This document shows, piece after piece, positions 10,826 to 22,352 of a DNA stretch of 64,000 nucleotides. Every line of letters begins with the position of its first letter. Position 1 is the stretch's first letter. Where the stretch lies: positions 66,431,794-66,495,793 of the forward strand of contig CM056733.1 of NCBI GenBank assembly GCA_029844215.1, given 5' to 3'. The translations under genes were made by a program, and so were the position numbers. Source of the DNA: Przewalskia tangutica. Its lineage: Eukaryota; Streptophyta; Magnoliopsida; Solanales; Solanaceae. The notes under the pieces are model-generated. The model worked only from the letters and a program-made list of their open reading frames with translations. It had not been told where the DNA came from and did not search any database.

Positions 10826-11220
10826 TGTTGGGAATTTTGTGTATGAATAGGGGTGGAAGAACTGAAAATGATAGACAAATTAACGTTAGCAACGTTTGCC
10901 GAGTCGAGTGATGACACTCTCTCTTTAAGGCAAAGTTACACCCATATATATTGGCTTACAGATAGTGGGTAATAGTCTACCAAGATAAAACAACAATAAC
11001 TTTCACAAGTACAAGCCAATACTTGTCAATCCCTAGAAGAAGTAAAAACTAAAGATTGTTAGAAGAAGAAGCACTCAAGTATTTTCCAGATTCTTGGATG
11101 ATATTTCAAGAGTGATTTGAGGCTTCTATTTATAGTGAAAACATGGTCATTCACTTACTATGTGAATGCACTAAATAAGGAGTCTTGAACACTTCAAAGA
11201 GTGCCTAGAATCTGCCAAAG
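10826..11220 (-). repeat. Truncated 3' LTR of the minus-strand copia
   Basis: 395 bases that match 40623-41018 closely, then break at 11220, where RNase H sequence begins. The first ~400 bases of the LTR (minus-strand sense) are lost. TATA-like TATAAATAGAAGCC on the minus strand near 11119-11134. Confidence 0.88.
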
Positions 11221-12017
11221 ACTCTGATTCCCTCACGAATCGACCGATGCAAGTTTGCTTAGAGGATTTTATAAGATATACCATACACATCCTCTTGTGG
11301 CTATGACATTCTTTATATTCGATGTCCAGTTTGCATCGCTGTGTTCTCACAGAACGGTAGGACATCCGGAATACCATAATCCGTAGATTAGTGAACATCT
11401 CAGATATCGTCATATCTGTCTTAGTGACATCCAGTAATTGTTTCCAAGATCACGAGTGAACCTGGTTCAACTGGTTGATTTGGCAAGCGATATCATGTCG
11501 ATTGTAGTATGTAGTATACTTTGAATTACATGAGACCTACGCATATCGCTCCTGGTATATGGGTGCACCATGATTCCAATCAATTCTATGATTCATATCC
11601 ATTGGTGACTTCACATATGAGTTTGGTTTAGACCAGTCCGTTAGATGTCTTAGAAATCCCAATTCCTAAGATGTCATCTGCAATACCCATATTATTCATA
11701 TCGAAACATCGTTTCAACATACTTTTAGTCTTTAGGATCAACCTAGGACTTCTCCATGTGATCAATATGTCGTCTACGTAATGGTACATTATGAATAACG
11801 AGTCAGAATTACCTTTCATGTAGACACATTTGTCACACCCATTAATAGAGAAACCATCTGATAGTAGAGTACTATCAAGGTTTTTGTGCCATTGCTTCAG
11901 GGCCTGTTTCAGCCCGTACAGAGATTTGTCAAGTCGACAGACTTTCTTCTCTTCTCTGAAACCACATACCCTTCGAGTTATTCCATATTAGTTTCTTCTT
12001 CCACTTTCGGACTTTTG
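11221..12017 (-). pseudogene. Copia RT (C-terminal part) and RNase H, minus strand
   Basis: Minus-strand reading from 12017: GYVVSEKRRKSV in a shifted frame, then the RT active site YHYVDDILIT at 11745-11785 (copia YVDD). It continues through RNase H with SSKQTCIGRFVRESESLA ending at 11221. Several stops and frame changes. The RT N-terminal half is at 15007-15420, separated by solo LTR E. Confidence 0.88.
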
Positions 12018-15006
12018 TGTTACACCTCATAAGTTTAAGACAAGGATTAAGAACGTCATTAAGGATTAAGATTCAATTTTTGAATTTAAGTATATTCTTA
12101 CGTGTGGGTACGGAATAATTTTCGGTAATAACGTATGTGGCGCCGGAAATTTCTTTAATAATAATGGTTTATATATATGCATGAATCCCGTCATGGATTA
12201 ATAAGGTATATGAGATACGACGGTAAGAATTTAAGGCAACGAGGGTTGAGACAAATTAAGATTTACTACTTGGGGTTGTTTCTAACTAAGAGGGCATTAA
12301 AAGGGCCAAAGTGTAAAATTGTAAAGCTATTTTCAGATTTTAAATTAAAACACCCCAAACCCTTTTTCATTTCAATTTCAATTCCATTCTTAAACACTAA
12401 CTCTCATCTATTTCCTCTCAAATCCAAATCCGAAATTAACCTCAATCCCGTAGTCAAATTAGGTTCTTACTTCTCTTCTTCCTAGCCTAATTCCTCTACA
12501 ATTACAAGCTTAAGAAATCACCCAAAAACAGTGGCAAAAAAAATGTACCACTGCCGAGAGTTGTAGCCCAGAAATTTCGAATTTTTGGATGAAATTTTTG
12601 AAGGAAAACATGTATAAATGATGGGTTGACATTATGGAATGATTGCATGTTGAACTGGAGTTAAAAAAATGAAGAATTGGGCAAGAAAAGGACCAAAACA
12701 GTGGCATTTTTCGCTGGGACAGTGAGCAGATTTTCGGGACTGCTGGACAGATTTTTAGTCAAATTTGGAAGGGAATATCTCCTAGCATATTAGGAGTTTT
12801 TGGGTGTTTCAAAAGCCTAAAATGAATTTCGTCGAGTCTAGTTTCCAACGCAATAAACCTCTCATCGATAGTACACTGGAGTAGAGAGTTATCGACGTTA
12901 CAAGTTCAGCTGACGAAGCAGTGACTAAAAATCGGGACTGTTTTGGGGATTAAATTAAGGTATGAAAATTCTTCTTTCTATGCTATAATCAAAGTTGCAT
13001 ATTGTTGTAGTTGAAGTAATGGACTTGTGTTAGGAAGAAATCTTGAATTTAGACAATGCATGTGGAATTTGGATGTTGAACCGAAATTGGACTATTTTGG
13101 GCATGCGTTGGATTTGTATGTTGTGTTGTATATTCCATTACTAATTGCGTGTTAAAAATGGAATAACTTGTGAAGATTTAAGATGTGTTCATTATATGGA
13201 GTTGTTGGAAAATAAGTTGGATTATTTATTAAGGAAAGAGTAAATGGTTGCATGTTAAATGACCTAAAACTCATGAATAACTTTCGGACATTGTGCGACC
13301 CTTTACGGGCTGTTTTGATGCCATATAATTGTTGTTGCTATTATTGACATCGTCACTAATTGTGTGTTAACAATTGAAAGAAGTATTGGTACTTGGTGAT
13401 GTAATTAGTTATATAAGGTGACGCGAGACGAAATGGATTTAAGAAACCAAGAAAGAAATTATGAAATCTTTTTAGACATTGTCGTAACATTTTAAGTATT
13501 GAATGAATATGGTAAATAGGTACGATAATCACCTTGATGATTTAAATTATTGTCTTTCATAAGTAACGAGAAAGGGGTTATATGACGGCGTATATGCGGT
13601 ATATGGAGCCTAGTTAGATTACATATTGAAATGGTTGGATTGTTGGTTTGAATTGGATTGTTAGTTGGAGTTGAATTGCTGGCTGATTTGGATTGTTGGA
13701 AAATTGTGGATACGCACATAAACAAAGGAAATGCTGCCCAAATTTTTATAGAAATAAGGGAGCCGTTATTCATATAACTTACATTAGAAAATCAAAATTG
13801 ACGAGCGTGTTATTCCTTATTATAGGTTGAAGTACTAGACGAGACATACCTTAATATCAAGTTGATTAGTTCGCCTAAGAGGTATGTGAGACCTTTCCTT
13901 CTTTCTTTTGGCATGATTTTTTTATGAAAGTACGGCGGACGTACTTAACTCCTACCAGTTCAGTTTTAAAAATGATTATTTACTAGTGATTATGATTTCA
14001 GTAACAGAGTTTATGGTAATAATTTTATTGAGAGTCACATAATGATTTTAATTGCATACAGTTGCTCATGATATCTACTCGTGCTAAGTGTTACTATTTC
14101 ACTCCACTGAGTCCCGGGCCAGGTCATGTTCGTGCGCAGCCATGCATCATTCACCGAGTCCCTCACTAGAGGGCCGAGACACGTTATATATATACAAATT
14201 ACATCGAGTTCCTCCATAGAGGGCCGAGACACGTTACGCGCGCAGATACAGATTCCATCGAGTCCCTCCATAGAGGGCCGAGACATGTTATCTGATTTTA
14301 TATACGCATACGAGCATGATGATTTATGATTCAAGATACATGATATGATTTTCGGACATGATTCTCGGTTTATGAAATTTGATGACTCTGCTTTACTTGG
14401 TACGATTGTTATTCGGATTTGATTTTATGTTTTACATACTCAGTACATTATTTCATACTGACCCCCCTCTCCTGGGGGGCTGCGTTCATGCCCGCAGGTT
14501 CAGGTGTTCAGATAGGTGACCCTCAAGTCTAGGATTTCTGTACAACAGTTGAAGAACTCCTTTGTTCCGGAGCCAGCTATTTTGGTACAGACCTTTATCT
14601 TTCAGACTTATGCATATTTTGTGCACGACGGGGTCCTGTCCCATCATATGTCAGTATTGCACTCTTAGAGGTCCGTAGACAGTTGTGGGCTGGATGTTTG
14701 TACCTTATTTTTGGGGTTTTAATGTTGTTATCTAGTGGCAGCCTTGTCGGCTTGCTTATTTTGATTATGTCTTTGTGCACGTGATGTTGGTGGGTAGCAG
14801 CCTAGTCGGCTAGCCTATTATGATTTATTGTTTTGTTGTTGTTTTGGCAGCCTTGTCGGCTCGCCCATTTTAGGGATATGTTGTAAAGCGGCGTTGTCTT
14901 TGCGAAATTTCTATAAATCTCTGTATTAGATAAATTAAGAGTGACAGGTCAGCAAGGACGTCCAATTAGGACGCTTAGTCGCGGCCCGTCGGGTCGGGTC
15001 GTGACA
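12018..15006 (+). mobile_element. Solo LTR E (gypsy), in the copia RT
   Basis: 2,989 bases from TGTTACACCTCAT to GGGTCGTGACA, flanked by TTTTG at 12013-12017 and 15007-15011. No primer site, gag or second LTR follows, so it is a solo LTR left by LTR-LTR recombination. More distant from the other gypsy LTRs but shares their 3' part: GGCTGCGTTCATGCCCGCAGG near 14480, CCTTGTCGGCT motifs, and the terminal GCGGCCCG..GGGTCGTGACA. Contains a minisatellite at 14140-14290. Confidence 0.92.
14140..14290 (+). repeat. Minisatellite in LTR E
   Basis: About three copies of a ~50-60-base unit around CGAGTCCCTCCATAGAGGGC, each containing a small CCTC..GAGG inverted repeat. A second set of short repeats (GCAGCCTTGTCGGCT-like) lies at 14738-14870. 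Confidence 0.75.
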
Positions 15007-15870
15007 TTTTGGTTTTCCAACTATTGGTTTTCTATGCTTCAGAGTCAATGTTTATGTAGTCAGATTTATTATTTCTATTTTATCTGAAACTTTCAGGACC
15101 AAAATGTAAACATTTCAGGGACCAGAATGGAAGTTCAGGAAGAAGCCCAACAGTCCACAAAAATCAACTCTCCGGTTAGGAAGGTTGTCTCAACATCTAT
15201 GTCACACAAGACTACGGTGACCCTAGAGGTTAAGCTATTCACATAGGAGCACATGTCCAAGTAGCCGAGGCCTTATACTCGTCAGTAGATCCATCTAATA
15301 TTTACTCGATTTGAGTATCCATTTTAACAACTCAAATGTTCTTTTCCTAGAGGAAGATCAACCATCACACAAGTGTGGTTCTAGCTGATGAAGTCTATTT
15401 CTCTCTTTTAGCTTCTTTCTAAAGCAGCGCTTCTGGAGATGACAATTCTTTCTTAATTTTTAATGGTTCATTCTCAACCATATAAGCTAGAAGGCCTGGA
15501 ACAAGTCTTTGTCCCCTCTTTTTGCTCTGTCTCGTTTCAACATCTAGAATCCCTGAGTTATGTAGATCTGGAATATTAAGTTCCGGATAGTCAGCAACTT
15601 CCGAGTCATGTATATCCGGAACATCTAGTTCCGTACAATCAGACACTCGCGGGTTCTTCTTAACCTTGAGAAATTATTACTCTTTCCTTCTTAAGGAAAG
15701 TTATCTTCAAAGAATTCAATATTCTTTGACATCAAGATGCGATAAGTACTATTGTTATTTGCAAATTCAGTGGATATGCAATATACAGTCTTAGGTCCAA
15801 CTTGACATGTTTCGGTATTCCAACCTCCGTCAAACATTGATCCATAAAGGCATCAATTTATAGGAGCAAA
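15007..15870 (-). pseudogene. Copia integrase C-terminus, linker and RT N-terminus, minus strand
   Basis: Read downward from 15870. At 15805-15700 an open stretch GPKTVYCISTEFANN..YRILMSKNIEFFEDNFP resembles the integrase C-terminal domain. A linker at 15646-15419 reads TELDVPDIHDSEVADYPELN and ends PLKIKKELSSPEALL, the region just before copia RT. The RT N-terminus follows with stops (KEAKRE, VDLPLGKEHLSCK in mixed frames, DIDVETTFLTGE). At 15007 the sequence is cut by solo LTR E and resumes at 12017. Confidence 0.82.
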
Positions 15871-15872
15871 AA

Positions 15873-16322
15873 TGCCTCTTTACTTGTAGTGTGAACATGC
15901 CTCTTCACTTGCAATGTGGACATGCCTCGTTACTTGCAATGTGAATGTGACTCTTCACTTGTAATGTAAACGTAACTCTTCACTTGCAATATGAATATGT
16001 CTCTTCACTTGCAATGTGAACATGACTCTTTACTTGTAATGTGAATGTGCTTCTTCACTTACAATGTGAACGTACCTCTTCACTTACAATGTGAATGTGC
16101 CTCTTCACTTGTAATGTGAATGTACCTCTTCACTTATAGTGTGAACGTACCTCTTCACTTGTAATGTGAATGTGCTTCTTCACTTACAATATGAACGTAC
16201 CTCTTCACTTACAATGTGAATGTGACTCTTCACTTGTAATGTGAATGTACCTCTTCACTTATAATGTGAATATGCTTATTCACTTACAATGTGAACGTAC
16301 CTCTTCACTTACAATGTTATAT
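15873..16322. repeat. 25-bp minisatellite inside the copia
   Basis: About 18 head-to-tail copies of a 25-base unit built around CTCTTCACTTACAATGTGAA, with single-base variants such as Y in TTGYAATG and a TGC/TAC alternation at unit borders. The unit is not a multiple of three and contains stops, so it is not coding. On the minus strand it ends just upstream of a TATA-like CTATAAATT at 15858-15867. Confidence 0.93.
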
Positions 16323-17034
16323 TTATCCGTATGCGGAGTTCTCATCAAGAATCGCATTTGCGGTAAGGATTTCTTTGTGCTTGAAAATACTGTACATACT
16401 AGGTAAGTATGGAGTGGATGTTCAGTGAACGATGCTCCACATTCTCCCCCTATGTCTCTACGAATTCCTCAATCTATAGGCTTAATATCGCTTATCCGTT
16501 TTAACAATTTCATATTTGCTTCATAACGAGCAAAGGGTACAAAGTCATACGTAATTGTCTTCCCCCTCTAGTTTGTACAACTATGTATCAACCACGTAGT
16601 TGTGGCCAAGGTCTAGAGGAGAGGTTCTTCTTTCGCTATTCCGTTTAACGAAATGGAAAGGTGATTTTGCCTCTTCGACTGCCTCATATTTATTCTGAGA
16701 GTTTATGTCGACAAACGATCAACAATCTCAACTTGATCAATTGTGTTTGGATCTATAATGAAATTGACGCATAGATTACAAGTGTATAATACACTACGTC
16801 AGTTCATATGAACAACTTCTTGCCCGAGACCAGGGAGTAACCAGAGAATCAACTCTCCAGCATGTGGTTGTGTATTGGTCATTAAATGATCATTCAATGC
16901 CTCAAAAAGCCATCTCAAGAGCCAGAGGCTCTTGGCCTTTCGGTCTACTGATTTTTGGGAGTTAGTGTTGCGGCCCGAGAGACTGTCGTCGCGGTTCTGC
17001 CACCTTGGCGCCACGGTACCGGGTTGGCAGTGGC
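16323..17034 (-). other. Copia-associated sequence, unassigned
   Basis: Lies within the bounds of the minus-strand copia, between the minisatellite and element 2. No domain is recognisable. On the minus strand there is a purine-rich AGGGGGAGAA followed by TGTGGAGC near 16436-16453, which could be a polypurine tract and an LTR start from a further, unseen insertion. The left copy of the element 2 duplication (GTGGC) is at 17030-17034. Confidence 0.5.
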
Positions 17035-20000
17035 TGTTACACCCCGTATATTCAAGAAGATAAGATAAGACCATACCAAGGAGTATAAGATTTGAAAGTG
17101 GAAAGATAAGTGGACAAATATGTGTTGGACGGATTTTGAGTCTATCTTGGAGTGTTGTACCCCAATTGTTAAGAATTTCGAGGTGTTTAAAAAGCCTAGG
17201 GTGTCGTCCGTTAAATCTAGTTCCCAACGCAACAAACCGTTCGTCGATAGGACATCGGAGTCAAAAGTTATGGAAGTTACAAGTTAGGTGCGATCGAGCA
17301 AAGCAGTTGATTTCGGTTGAAGTGCAGCGCCGGACGAATCTGGCGCGCGGTTGTACTTGAGTCCGGGGTTGCAGCGCCTTGCGCCGAATGCGAGGCCACG
17401 CGGAATCTGGAACTTTTCAGAAGTGGAAGCGCCGCGGGGCCGAGGCGGGATTTTTCTGCGGGAAAAGACGAAAATCAGGGGATATTTTGTTAAAAGCCTA
17501 TGAGAGGGTGACAAGTGTCCCTCCCATCCTTTTGACCAGGTAAGGGGTCTATTTTAGGGCCAAGTCTTGGAAGACTTGGCCATTTCATCTCAAAACCCTC
17601 CCCAAGAAAATCCTCTCCCTTTCTCTCTAGATTTTTGGAAGAAAACCTAGCCTAAGGAATTTTTGGAAAGACTTCAAGAAGGAAAAGTGTTGGCAGACTT
17701 GTAGAGGGCTCGTGTGGGTAATTTTAAAGTGAAGAAGATTTCGGAAAGAGAGCTTCTTGAGGTAAGATCTCCACCTTCTTGTATAATTGAAGATTTCAAG
17801 TTATAGTAGTTTAGAATTGAGCCTGAGGCTGTTTTATTTAAGTTGTATAAATTTAGATCTTGTTGTCTTGTTGAAAACTGAGATGGGCATGTTAGCCTTA
17901 AGATGATAACTTCAATTTGGTTACTAATTTGGTCGTCGCATGTTGTAAAGGGGGATTGTAGTTGTTGAAGATGTTTAAGGCTAGATATCATGTTAGACCT
18001 AAGAACTTGGATTGGAAAAGAGTTGAAAGGGGTTAGTATTGGTTATATTGTTGGCCAAGAATGGCATGGAAATTATTGGTTTATTTTGTGTTGTTGTGGG
18101 GCAGAATTTTACACGTATTAGTAGGCGTGTAATCCCCTTGTATTTGCTGAATTAATTGAGCCTTAAATGTGGCGTTGGTTATTGAATTTCGGCCTTGAAA
18201 AAGGTGGCATAGTTAGTAGAAACAAAGGAAGTGCCGTCCAAATTTTCGTAGAATGTAGGAACCTTGCACTTAGTTTATTCTACGTTCGAAGCTAGAGTTT
18301 GATAGACGTTTTATGACCCTTATAGGATTGAAGTACTGCGAGTAGCATATTCTACTTAAGGGGGATAGTACTGTGGAGCATTTTGCTAACCGTCGATAAT
18401 CGTCGCGAGGTATGTGATTCTTCCTATCCTCTTCAGCATGATTATTTGTGAAATATATAGTCACGATGACGCGTGTGTTAAAGGAATTTGATTTCCCTTG
18501 TTTTGCCTTGACTTGATATGAAGTGTAAATGTCTTGATTGTTTGAAAGAGTAGGAAAATCTCATTCGTTAGTAATGGGTACTCGGTGGTTAAAGAATAAG
18601 CCCTCTTGGTCTCATAAAGGGCTTGTAGTTGTAATTGGTTGGTTTAAAACATAAAGTGTTATAACGGCTTTATGGGAAGTTTGTTATAACCACTTTATGT
18701 AGCTAAAAGAATGGTTTGTTGATTTCAAAAGATAAGAGACGTGACTTGTAATTGACCTGAATGGTGTTGAAAGGTGTGAAACCTCATTCGTGAGAAATGA
18801 GTACTTGGTTTTTAAAAGAATAATGTTACATAAATTTCGGAAATGGGAATAAGGATCGAACAAGCCAATGCAGCGTTGATAAAAGAAAGAAGTAATGACA
18901 ATTAATCATATTAAAACCAGTAGAAACCTCCATCTGCATAGAAGCTAAGATAAGACAAAATTGTATTACATTTCCTAGATCATGGCTGCTCTAATAAGAA
19001 TTATTGTAATCAAGTTTCGATCTTCTTGAAAATTCCAAAGTAAGGAACTCGATTTCTAAAAGAAAAGAGACTTAAGAATTTGAAGTGTTTTGGTTTAAAA
19101 GAAAGGCATGGTTTTGTCTTGACTTGTTTTAAAACATAAAGTGTTATAATAGCTTTATGGGAAGTTAGTTATAACGACTTTATGAAAAATAAAGAAGTGG
19201 ATCCATTGTTGGATTTAGAATGGTAACTTGATTTTGGGAAAAGAGAAGTAACTTGTTTTCAAATATTGAACTCTTTGTGATGGAAAAACATAAGTGGTTT
19301 GGTTATAAAAGGTAGGAGTACCTTGATCCTAAAGGGGTTAGATACTTGGGTTTTAAATGGTATGCTTGGCGTTGTGTTAAGGAGTGTTTAAAGTACCTTG
19401 AGTTGTGTGTAACTTGCCTGTTCTTGGTTGAGATAGCCTTGTTGTACAAGGGTTTGATTGTGCTATCGAGTCTCTCGATGGAGGGTCGGTTATTGGTTAT
19501 TTGTTTGGACATACTGACACGTTGGGTAGCCCACGGGTATCTTCCATGATGAGTATTATCTTGTTATTTATTTGGACATACTGACACGTTGGGTAGCCCA
19601 CGGGTATGCTTCCACAGTGAGTATTATCTTGTTATTTGTTTGGACATACTGACACGTTGGGTAGCCCACGGGTATGCTTCCACAGTGAGTATTATCTTGT
19701 TATTTGTTTGGACATGCTGACACGTTGGGTAGCCCACGGGTATGCTTCCACAGTGAGTATTCTCTTGTTATTTGTTTGGACATACTGACACGTTGGGTAG
19801 CCCACGGGTATGCTTCCACAGGGATTGTTATCTTGTTATCTCCTTTGGGCATACCGACACGTTGGATGGTTCACGGGTATGGGCCCACTAGACGCCCAGG
19901 CCATACTTATACCGAGGTGAGATCTTTGGGGCACGCGCCATTGTGCGGGTTAAATTCGGGTTGTATTTGAGTGATGATTTCAGGCATGAGTCCCTGACTT

Positions 20001-20514
20001 GACATGATCGCTTATATGTTGTATCTTGTAGTTTGGTTATCATACATGTCTCGACTTTATATAGACTATTATGATTTCATTTACGATTTTTCGATTCCAT
20101 ACTTGGTACTGTTGTCTTGACCTCCTTCGGGGCTGCGTTCATGCCGCAGTTGAGGTACATAACTGGCGATCCGCACTCTTAGGATCGCTGTTCGGTTCTC
20201 GGAAAGCTCCATATCTCCTAAGCTTGTCACGTAGTACGGCAGTTCCTTGAAGTAGTAGACTTTTGTATATTCGAGGGCATGGCGGGGCCTGTCCGTCATT
20301 ATGGTTTCAAAATTCTTAGAGGTCTGTAGCCTTGCATGGGCAGTTTGTAAGGGATGTAATCGCTCAAGTTTTCTTTTATGTACAAAAGGTAACCGTTTGG
20401 GTTAACTGTTTTCTTTTCATTTTCTTTCATGAGTTTTATTTTCACGGTTTTTCTCGATGTTGTATCACTAGGGTGCCCGGTAAGACACGATCACGGGCAG
20501 GATCGGTCGTGACA
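17035..20514 (+). repeat. LTR B: 5' LTR of element 2
   Basis: 3,480 bases, TGTTACACCCCG to GGTCGTGACA. Carries the shared TTTACACG/CGTGTAAT inverted repeat near 18105-18135, a conserved ATAATCGTCGCGAGGTATGTG block near 18395, a block around CCTCCATCTGCATAGAAGC near 18930, and a 68-base minisatellite at 19495-19880. The primer site after it reads TGGTATC-GAGC, lacking the AG pair of the standard sequence. Confidence 0.92.
19495..19880 (+). repeat. 68-bp minisatellite in LTR B
   Basis: Five near-identical copies of a 68-base unit containing GACACGTTGGGTAGCCCACG and GTATGCTTCCACAGTGAGTA, plus a sixth diverged copy (CACGTTGGATGG). The matching array in the 3' LTR (38583-38890) has four plus one copies. 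Confidence 0.93.
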
Positions 20515-20716
20515 AAAGTGGTATCGAGCGATTAATCCTCGGAAAGTGTCTACTGCATCCGTATCTAGTAGTCACGATTATCGGTGTGTTGTGCACCACA
20601 TCTATAATCGTGAGGCTATAGGATATTTAGGATTGGTTTCATTCTTCTCACTCTGAGATCGTGCCTTAGAGGCATGTTATAAGTTGGACTCCTCCGACAT
20701 ATTCTTTGTATACAAG

Positions 20717-21790
20717 TGATGCCTCACGCAAGGCAACCAGAGCCCGGCAAGGCAAAGCGAGAGGAGGCTGCGAGTAGAGCAGCGGCGGTCTCACGAGACC
20801 ACGACACTGAGCCTCAGATCCACACAGGGCGAGGAGATGGGTTACAAGAGATGCCCGATTGCTAGCGAGATTTTGGCCGCATACGAGGATAGGATAGATC
20901 TGCAGCCTGGTTCAGTAGTACCATGGTTCACCCGAGGTCGATAGTTTGAGACTACGGGATTTTACGAGTTGCCACCCGAGTTCTACGGTCGAGGCACGAG
21001 GATGATCCGCAGGAGTTCATCAAGCTACATCGGATCGAGAGTGATCAAGGCTTGGAGACCGAGTCGGTGGTCTTAGGTTCACATTGATTGCGTGATCTGC
21101 GATGATCGTAGTTTGATTCGTGAGCTGTCCCGGGAGCATGCACCACCTGGTTAGGCGAGTTCTCGAGAGGCTTTCCTTGGCCATTTATTGCCTCCAGATG
21201 AGAGGGCACGCCGGCAGATTTTTGATCTTTGAGACAAAGAGGCGCCTGATTGGGAGTACAATATAGAGTTTGACTCATTGGCTCGGTATGTCCCCGCTCT
21301 GGTGGCCGATATGGAGGATAGAGTGCACCGTTATGTCACAGGACTCGATGACTACTTAGCAGAGAGTTGCACGGGAGTAGCTCTTCAGCCGGGCATGGAT
21401 ATTGCCCGCATGCAGGCTTATGCACTTGGGTGTGAGCGTAGAGGTCGCGGATTAACGAAGATCGAGAAGAGGGCCAGACGGCGAGGTCCTCTGGTGACCT
21501 TCGAGGCGGCGGCCTCGCAGACTAGTTATGCGCCTCCGCCAGTACGGAGTGCTCCGCCACAGTCTTCAGGACATTCGGGAGATTCAGGAGCAGGTCAGGG
21601 CTCCAAGGTTTCAGGTTTTTGGGAGAGCAGGGACATTAGTTAGATGGGACCACCCCTACCTCGTTGTGGCCGTTGTGGTAGGCTCCATGATGGGGAGTGT
21701 CGTGCTGGAATGGGAGTTTGTTTTGCATGCGGCCAGCAGGGCCATTTTGCGAGAAATTGTCCAACCAGAGGTAGCGCGGATGTAGAGACT
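20717..21790 (+). pseudogene. gag of element 2
   Basis: Starts ATGCCTCACGCAAGGCAACC. The first 500 bases are broken by many short deletions. The capsid C-terminal half is open from 21278: DMEDRVHRYVTGLDDYLAES, VALQPGMDIARMQAYALGC. After a stop near 21641 the next frame gives PLPRCGRCGRLHDGEC and then an intact CCHC knuckle CFACGQQGHFARNC at ~21719-21760. It ends within a VTGIF-like stretch near 21885, where other elements continue into protease; here the sequence passes into non-coding DNA. Confidence 0.87.
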
Positions 21791-22352
21791 CGACTTCGGG
21801 ATCGATGGTGATTCATCTCCTCCTTTTGTGCGCCGTGCAGGGAAGGAACATGAGTAGGACGACAAAAGGGAAAGTGAAGCAATAGTTACAGGTATATTCT
21901 TAACCCTCTTGAGACTAGTAGACTTTGATGTTATGGTGATGTGTTAAGTGTTATGTTCGGGTAGCTTTGTGTTAAAAATGTGATTTAGAAGCTTGGCTAG
22001 TGAAAAAAAAGGGAAAGTTTGGGGATGAGAAATTTTGAACTTTAGAATTTATAACAATCGAGACCTTAGAGGTAAGGCCGGCTAGAGTAAAAGATGTTTT
22101 CAGTTATCTTTGTTGGAGTACATAGTACGGGGTGTATACTCGGGTGATAAGTCCATGAGTGGTGGGAGTTTTTGTGATATTAGAGATGATCCCTCTTTGG
22201 CTGGAATTTAGAGTTTTGCGTGATTTGTATATTATGGCCATGGGTGGCATAACTGATTCTTTTGTAAGTACAGTGGTGAAGACTATACCGGCGTCTGCGT
22301 TTTGGAGACTTAGAAGGAACATTCGGGACGAATGTTTCTAAGGAGGGGAGAA
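21791..22352 (+). other. 3' non-coding region, hairpin and polypurine tract of element 2
   Basis: No coding signal. Contains GAGACCTTAGAGGTAAGGCC near 22060, matching a segment of element 4 near 57090, and ATGGCCATGGGTGGCAT near 22233, shared with elements 4 and 5. The palindrome AACATTCGGGACGAATGTT is at 22318-22336, then purine-rich AAGGAGGGGAGAA up to the 3' LTR at 22353. Confidence 0.8.

Noticed and set aside
15873..16322. CRISPR-like regular array
   Set aside because: Units are contiguous 25-base repeats with no unique spacers, in a plant retroelement; a minisatellite.
16799..17227. 142-codon minus-strand open frame
   Set aside because: It runs across the junction of LTR B and copia flank at 17034/17035; a chance fusion, not a gene.
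19495..19880. Open frames of 60-90 codons and up to 223 codons (38496-39167) through the LTR minisatellites
   Set aside because: Repeat-encoded frames inside LTR U3/R regions; no domain, and the frame is not kept between LTR B and LTR C.
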